Assembly: GCF_046237625.1 (NCBI RefSeq)
Contig: NZ_CP143545.1
Coordinates: forward strand, 682,001 to 746,000
DNA: 64,000 bases
Origin: Paraperibacillus esterisolvens
Lineage (GTDB): Bacteria > Bacillota > Bacilli > Bacillales > DSM-1321
Direction: 5' to 3'
Shown here one piece after another: positions 59,584 through 64,000 of the stretch; positions within the stretch are counted from its first letter, which is position 1; each line of letters begins with the position of its first letter. The notes below the pieces were generated by a model. That model was not told the DNA's origin. It saw only the letters and a list, made by a program, of their open reading frames with translations, and did not search any database. Made by a program: the position numbers and the translations under genes.

Positions 59584-60768
59584 TCACGATGAAGCGGTTC
59601 TGGCGGAAAACTCCCCTGCCCCCCTTGGCTTGAAGAGTCCAAGCAGAATGAAGCAAACGAGAAAGATGGCACTTATTGCATAAAAGAAACTTTCGCCGGC
59701 TAGATGTTCAATGACCATGCCGCCAAAAAACGGACCGGCAAGGCTGCCGAAGCTGAATGTTATTCCGCACATCAAATTTCCTGCCGGCAGGAGGGGAGCA
59801 GGAGTGAGATCTGCCATATAGCTTATGCCCAGTGAAAAGGTGGAGCCAGTCATCATCCCGGCGAGCAGGAAGCATGTGAACAAAGCAGGAAGGGAGTCAT
59901 TGAATACACCAGCAAGCATAAAGAAAAGAAAACCGGATATCATGACTGCAAGAAGCACTTTTCTTCGTCCCAGCCGGTCGCTCATCAGACCGAGCGGAAA
60001 TTGAAAGAGAATAGCACCAGCTGCAAAGGCTGGAAGCAGGATTGATACGGCTGCTATATCCATTCCGTTCCGTAAGGCGTACACCGGGAAATTTCCGTTC
60101 AGTGAAGCCTCTACAAATCCATATGAGAAGGTAGGAAGAAACGCGAGCCAGGCATAGCGTGCGGCCTGGCCGAACCTTGAGAATGTACCGCCCAGGGACA
60201 CAGTCTCCAGGCTCTGTTCCGGATATTCATCATTCAGCAGGAACACAGTGAGCCATACAAGCAGGCTGATGCTGCCGGAAAGAATAAAGGGCAGTGATTC
60301 GTTAACTTTGACAAGATTCGTCAAAAGCGGGCCGCATGCGAATCCGATCCCAAAGAAAAGGCCATAAATGGAAACATTCCTCCCGCGCTTTTCTGGTGCG
60401 GAGGATGCGGTAATCCACGTTTGGGTTGCAAAGTGCAGCGAATGGTCGCCGATGCCAATCAGCATCCTCAGCAAAAACCAGAACCAAATGCTGTCCCACA
60501 GAGGGAACATAAATAATGCGGCGAAAACGGCAAGTCCGCCCCATAAGATCATCTTTCTATATCCCAGCCTCCTTAGCGGCCCCTCCATAAAAGGAGATGC
60601 CAGGAGGATTCCTATGTATAAGCCCGTGGCATGCAGGCCATTAATGGAGGAGCTAACCCCATGGTTCTCAAAAATGATGGCGATCAGAGGCAGGAGCATC
60701 CCCTGCGAAAAACCTGATATGCCGACGATGCTGACAATGATCCAGAAGTGCAGTCTTGATTGAGTCAT
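59584..60768 (-). CDS. yfkF: MFS transporter YfkF
   Basis: A 394-residue MFS protein with 12 helices. Motif A-like loops are LRRLGYRKM after helix 2 and MSDRLGRRKVLL in the second half. It is similar in size and position to B. subtilis YfkF, a putative efflux protein. The ATG at 60768 has AGGAGA upstream, preferred over a start eight codons earlier. It diverges from yfkE. Substrate unknown. Confidence 0.85.
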   Translation of the reverse strand: MTQSRLHFWIIVSIVGISGFSQGMLLPLIAIIFENHGVSSSINGLHATGLYIGILLASPFMEGPLRRLGYRKMILWGGLAVFAALFMFPLWDSIWFWFLLRMLIGIGDHSLHFATQTWITASSAPEKRGRNVSIYGLFFGIGFACGPLLTNLVKVNESLPFILSGSISLLVWLTVFLLNDEYPEQSLETVSLGGTFSRFGQAARYAWLAFLPTFSYGFVEASLNGNFPVYALRNGMDIAAVSILLPAFAAGAILFQFPLGLMSDRLGRRKVLLAVMISGFLFFMLAGVFNDSLPALFTCFLLAGMMTGSTFSLGISYMADLTPAPLLPAGNLMCGITFSFGSLAGPFFGGMVIEHLAGESFFYAISAIFLVCFILLGLFKPRGAGEFSARTASS

Positions 60769-60915
60769 TACATTCTCTCCTAATTTCCTCATAATAGTAG
60801 ATGTTACTAGCTCTCATGACGATTATGCAAGCATGAAATGAGGTATAGGAAGCTATGCAAAAACAAGCCTTATAGAAAAACCCTGAAGTGATCAGGGGAT
60901 ATCCAGGAGGGAACT

Positions 60916-61971
60916 ATGGTTAATAAGATCTTTTTTATCGCGGTGCTGATCGGTGTGCCGCTCTCAGTCATCGGGACGGTCATGCATCTGCCGACTATCC
61001 TGATGTTCATTATCTACTGCTTGACGATCATAGCGCTCTCAAGCTTCATGGGACGGGCAACAGAGAGTCTCGCAATTATCACCGGACCGCGGATCGGCGG
61101 GCTTTTGAACGCTACCTTCGGCAATGCCGTAGAACTCATTATTTCTATATTTGCGTTAAAGGCAGGTTTGACAGAGGTTGTTCTTGCCTCGCTCACCGGT
61201 TCTGTTATCGGCAATCTGCTTCTTGTTGCAGGTTTGTCATTTTTTATAGGCGGCCTGAAATACAAACGGCAGAAATTCAATGTTTTTGATGCCAGACATA
61301 ACTCGGGCTTATTGATATTCGGTGTTATCGTCGCGTTTGTCATCCCTGAAGTATTCAGCATGGAAATGAAAGAACCAGACACGCTTTCGTTAAGTGTAGG
61401 CCTTGCCATTATCATGATTCTCCTATACCTGGCCGCACTGTTCTTCAAGCTGGTCACGCACCGCGGTGTCTATCAGCATGAGGAAAATGTGATACACGAA
61501 CACGAGGAACCAGAGTGGTCCAAAGGAAAGGCAATGGGCGTACTGGCGATCGCAACCCTGGCCGTCGCTTATGTATCCGAACATCTCGTTCATACATTTG
61601 AAGAAGTGGGCCACACATTTGGCTGGTCTGAGCTGTTCATCGGGGTAATAATCGTAGCAATCGTCGGGAACGCAGCAGAACATGCGTCTGCCATCATCAT
61701 GGCTTATAAAAACAAAATGGATATTGCAGTGGAGATTGCCGTTGGTTCAACGCTCCAAATTGCCATGTTCGTGGCGCCGGCACTTGTATTGGTGTCCTTA
61801 TTCTTTACAGAATCCATGCCGCTTGTATTTACAATGCCGGAGTTGACGGCAATGGTGACATCTGTACTCCTTATGATCATGCTTTCGAACGATGGAGAAA
61901 CAAACTGGTTTGAGGGATTGACCCTCCTTGCCGCCTACTTCATCATGGGAATTGGCTTTTATCTATTGTAA
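60916..61971 (+). CDS. yfkE: Calcium/proton antiporter (CAX) YfkE
   Basis: A 351-residue antiporter with 11 helices, the same length as the crystallised B. subtilis YfkE. The two alpha-repeats are clear: GGLLNATFGNAVELIISIFAL near residue 60 and VAIVGNAAEHASAIIMAYKNKMDIA near 253, each with the Ca2+-binding Glu. It exports calcium using the proton gradient. AGGAGGG precedes the ATG; a CCTGA/TCAGG hairpin lies just before that. Confidence 0.95.
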   Translation: MVNKIFFIAVLIGVPLSVIGTVMHLPTILMFIIYCLTIIALSSFMGRATESLAIITGPRIGGLLNATFGNAVELIISIFALKAGLTEVVLASLTGSVIGNLLLVAGLSFFIGGLKYKRQKFNVFDARHNSGLLIFGVIVAFVIPEVFSMEMKEPDTLSLSVGLAIIMILLYLAALFFKLVTHRGVYQHEENVIHEHEEPEWSKGKAMGVLAIATLAVAYVSEHLVHTFEEVGHTFGWSELFIGVIIVAIVGNAAEHASAIIMAYKNKMDIAVEIAVGSTLQIAMFVAPALVLVSLFFTESMPLVFTMPELTAMVTSVLLMIMLSNDGETNWFEGLTLLAAYFIMGIGFYLL

Positions 61972-62080
61972 AAGACCCATTCAAATTGGGCGGAAGGGCG
62001 CCGCACGCTATTTCGCAGACAGAGCGCCTGCAGAGGAATTCCAACTTTTTTGTCCAAAAACAGCCATTATGATAAACAAA

Positions 62081-62116
62081 AATGACTCTGTCCGGCAGGA
62101 CAGAGTCATTACTTTT
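62081..62116 (+). terminator. Terminator after yfkE
   Basis: AATGACTCTGTCC pairs perfectly with GGACAGAGTCATT, followed by ACTTTT. Confidence 0.85.
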
Positions 62117-62165
62117 AATTAAGTATGAATTTGTTAAGTTTTTGTGGCTTGCAGCGAAACTCCGA

Positions 62166-62294
62166 TCAACCACCTCCAGGGTGTGATTCTTCTTTCCGGC
62201 GAAATTTTTCTCTCCTTAACCAATTTACGGCCCTTATCAAGCTGTGGTCTGATTGTATAGGCATACCTCCTAAAACTTCGGCTGGTATGAGCAA
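62166..62294 (-). CDS. Small basic protein of unknown function
   Basis: Forty-two residues on the minus strand from a TTG at 62294, 5 nt after AAGGAGG: MLIPAEVLGGMPIQSDHSLI, then a basic helix (RAVNWLRREKFRRKEE) and a Gly end. The strong ribosome site is the main support. It could be missed because of the TTG start and short length. Between it and yfkD no other gene is visible. Confidence 0.5.
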   Translation of the reverse strand: MLIPAEVLGGMPIQSDHSLIRAVNWLRREKFRRKEESHPGGG

Positions 62295-62471
62295 TTTCGC
62301 CTCCTTCGCTTTAATGTATATTCAGTATAACTAAAAAACTAAAAGTTGTAAATATTCTGAAATTAACATTTTCGTTACATTCTGTAAAAAATTATTACAA
62401 GGAGCTGGACCTGCATATTCTCGGGTGAGCAGGACAATATAGAAGTAAATAGCCATTAAGGAGTGTGCAAT

Positions 62472-63281
62472 ATGAAACACCCAGTATTAACTTTATCACT
62501 CTGTTTTGCACTTATAATGAGTCCGGGCTCTCTTTCACTGGCTGCCAAAAAAGAGAAGGCCAGCATCCATACTGCTGCCATTCCGCAGTCTGTATTGAAT
62601 ATCACCAAGGAAAATACATTTCCAAACGCTTCACAGGACATGCCTTATCTTGAGCCATCAAAGCTTGCTAAGCAACTGATCAAATCCTCCAATGTGAAAA
62701 TCGAGAATCCGGAGCTGATCAGGATGATGAACGAAACCGCCATCAATAAATCTCCATTTGCGTTTGGATACAGGGCGACCATCTATCTTGGTCATTGGGC
62801 GCTCAATTATCAGTCGGTCGAAAGCTCACCAAACTGGGAGTATCAGAAAGTGAATACCAACTATTATGATAACCGCGGCGGTACAGCACCTTACCAGATC
62901 CATTATGTTCAGGAAGCCCAGAAAACAGTACGCGGGGGACTTACAGCCAAAGTGCCGGCTGCAGAAGATGTTCATAAAATGATGCTGATCAAGGCAGCCC
63001 AAAAAACCAAGCTGCCGCTTGCCTTTGAGGCTGTCATCGGCACAGGGACAAAGAAGGACAGGATTTATAATATCCCAGCCAATCGAGCCGGCTACCTTCA
63101 TGCCTACTCTTCCGCAGTGAACGAAAAAGGGAAGGTCACGTATGGAGAAGTTTATCTGAAACTGAAGGGAACCAAGCGCTATATCGTTGTGAAGAATGTT
63201 ACCTCACAGGGAATAGGCGCCTGGATTCCAATACAGGATCACCTGAGCTTCAGCTTCATGGTGTCTGGCCGTCCCCGTTGA
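62472..63281 (+). CDS. yfkD: YfkD-family secreted protein
   Basis: A 269-residue exported protein: signal peptide (MKHPVLTLSLCFALIMSPGSLSLAA) and a domain with FAFGYRATIYLGHWALNYQS and YYDNRGGTAPYQIHYVQE, matching B. subtilis YfkD (YfkD-like family). The ATG at 62472 follows AAGGAG by 8 nt. Function unknown. It sits between yfkE and yfkAB as in B. subtilis. Confidence 0.88.
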   Translation: MKHPVLTLSLCFALIMSPGSLSLAAKKEKASIHTAAIPQSVLNITKENTFPNASQDMPYLEPSKLAKQLIKSSNVKIENPELIRMMNETAINKSPFAFGYRATIYLGHWALNYQSVESSPNWEYQKVNTNYYDNRGGTAPYQIHYVQEAQKTVRGGLTAKVPAAEDVHKMMLIKAAQKTKLPLAFEAVIGTGTKKDRIYNIPANRAGYLHAYSSAVNEKGKVTYGEVYLKLKGTKRYIVVKNVTSQGIGAWIPIQDHLSFSFMVSGRPR

Positions 63282-63285
63282 GATA

Positions 63286-63318
63286 ACGCCCGCTCATGAT
63301 CAAGAGCGGGCGTTTTTC
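63286..63318. terminator. Bidirectional terminator between yfkD and yfkAB
   Basis: AACGCCCGCTC pairs with GAGCGGGCGTT around ATGATCAA; T-runs follow on the plus strand. Confidence 0.85.
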
Positions 63319-64000
63319 ATCGGGTTATGGAGGCTGCCCTCTCTGTGAACTGGACGCCTTTGTAGTAAGAGTCCTTCACAAGGACATTTGGTCCGAGACA
63401 TTTTACAGCCGGGCAATGACAGTTCAGTTCCTTAGCGAGCTCTGATTCCTGAAAGCGGCGGTATGAGTCCCCCAGGGATTCTTCCCGGATGTTTCCAAGC
63501 GGCGGAGCATCGCCGAAATCCGTAACGATAACTTCTCCGCTGAAAATATTGACATTCAGCCTTGAACGCCCGTCAGGATCGTTACGGACTGTCACGTTCT
63601 TTTCTCGGTACAGCCGCTCAAGAAGCTTGAGATCCTCTGGGTGATCACTGCATGGATAAAAGGGGAGGGTGCCGAAGAGCATCCAGACATTCTGATTGCG
63701 GCTGTCCAGCAGCCCGTTGACAGCTTTCCTGATCTGGTCCAGGGTAAGAGACTCGATCGCCGAAGCGAAGTCGCTTGGGTACATAGGGTGTATTTCATGG
63801 CGCTGACAGCCCATTTCTTCAGTTACTTGTTTATGTATAGTACTAAGATAGGGAAGCGTCCGTTTATTGAGCATCGTCTCTGCGGAGACAAGCACACCAG
63901 ACTCTGTCAGGAATCGGCTGTTTTCAATCATCTTTTTAAAAAGTGCAGCTCTTGCAGCCCGGCTCGGCTTGCGCTCCATCATGGCGAATCCGGTATCGAT
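63317..64000 (-). CDS. yfkAB: Radical SAM/CxCxxxxC protein YfkAB, C-terminal part (partial)
   Basis: The minus-strand frame is open to the window edge, so the radical SAM core lies beyond 64000. The visible 228 residues include HEIHPMYPSDFASAIESL, NVNIFSGEVIVTDFGDAPPLGNI and the cysteine cluster CHCPAVKC, the CxCxxxxC motif that names the family. In B. subtilis yfkA and yfkB are parts of the same gene. It is probably an iron-sulfur maturase acting on a protein or peptide. Confidence 0.9.
   Translation of the reverse strand: MDTGFAMMERKPSRAARAALFKKMIENSRFLTESGVLVSAETMLNKRTLPYLSTIHKQVTEEMGCQRHEIHPMYPSDFASAIESLTLDQIRKAVNGLLDSRNQNVWMLFGTLPFYPCSDHPEDLKLLERLYREKNVTVRNDPDGRSRLNVNIFSGEVIVTDFGDAPPLGNIREESLGDSYRRFQESELAKELNCHCPAVKCLGPNVLVKDSYYKGVQFTERAASITR

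Overview
The window looks like chromosomal DNA of a spore-former-type Bacillaceae (Firmicutes). Strong GGAGG ribosome binding sites, frequent TTG/GTG starts, an FMN riboswitch, sigma-B, sigma-D, WalR and cre-like sites, MreBH, MotAB, and a long block whose genes match the Bacillus subtilis yfk cluster all point that way. Base composition is moderate (mid-40s percent G+C by eye). I cannot name the species. There are no rRNA or tRNA genes, no CRISPR array, no complete insertion sequence and no phage.

Layout. 1-6.6 kb: the end of a stress-type protein with a long disordered tail, an SDR oxidoreductase, the pseudouridine pair psuK-psuG, then cstA with its small partner ybdD. 6.8-8.1 kb: a purine permease broken by three frameshifts, followed by a putP-type Na+/proline symporter. 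10-14.3 kb: a TetR regulator divergent from a SwrC-type RND pump, with operators sitting in the promoter. 14.9-17.4 kb: a DEAD-box-type helicase and a methionine gamma-lyase. 17.4-18.8 kb: a sparse stretch with two small genes, a dispersed repeat and the remnant of a neurotransmitter-type Na+ symporter. 18.8-23.7 kb: a HAD phosphatase, iron alcohol dehydrogenase plus thioesterase, a zinc alcohol dehydrogenase, a frameshifted phosphotransferase and a GlsB-type membrane protein.

23.9-32.2 kb: a divergent CorA-like membrane protein, a DUF2164 protein, an excalibur protein, a shortened riboflavin operon (riboswitch-ribE-ribB-ribH, without ribD or the ribA domain), and DUF3900 and DUF445 proteins. 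32.7-36.1 kb: a YfmJ-type reductase, then a membrane-anchored FAD oxidoreductase translationally coupled to a half-length MFS protein. 36.8-42.5 kb: an ABC-F ATPase, a lipoprotein, mreBH and an MFS exporter. 42.7-47.4 kb: rocB overlapping a XRE/cupin regulator, small membrane ORFs, and a MacB-type ABC exporter behind a promoter with two perfect dyads. 47.5-53.6 kb: a small basic protein, a WalR-linked NlpC/P60 endopeptidase, a DUF1992 protein, motA-motB, an alpha/beta hydrolase and a secreted GH43 glycosidase. 53.9-64 kb: the yfk-like block (yfkM, a methionine aminopeptidase, yfkK, a YtxH-like protein, yfkH, a pfeT/zosA-type metal ATPase, yfkF, yfkE, yfkD and the end of yfkAB).

The most unusual content is between the genes. 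One repeat family of about 150 bp occurs six times, always on the same strand and usually right after the T-run of a terminator. A second family forms two arrays of six units spaced 20-21 bp (two helical turns), in opposite orientations at 29.2 kb and 39.7 kb. Three copies of a GC-rich hairpin repeat are also present. Several genes are decayed or shortened (purine permease, Na+ symporter, phosphotransferase, riboflavin operon, half-MFS), and several small genes under 60 codons have good ribosome binding sites.
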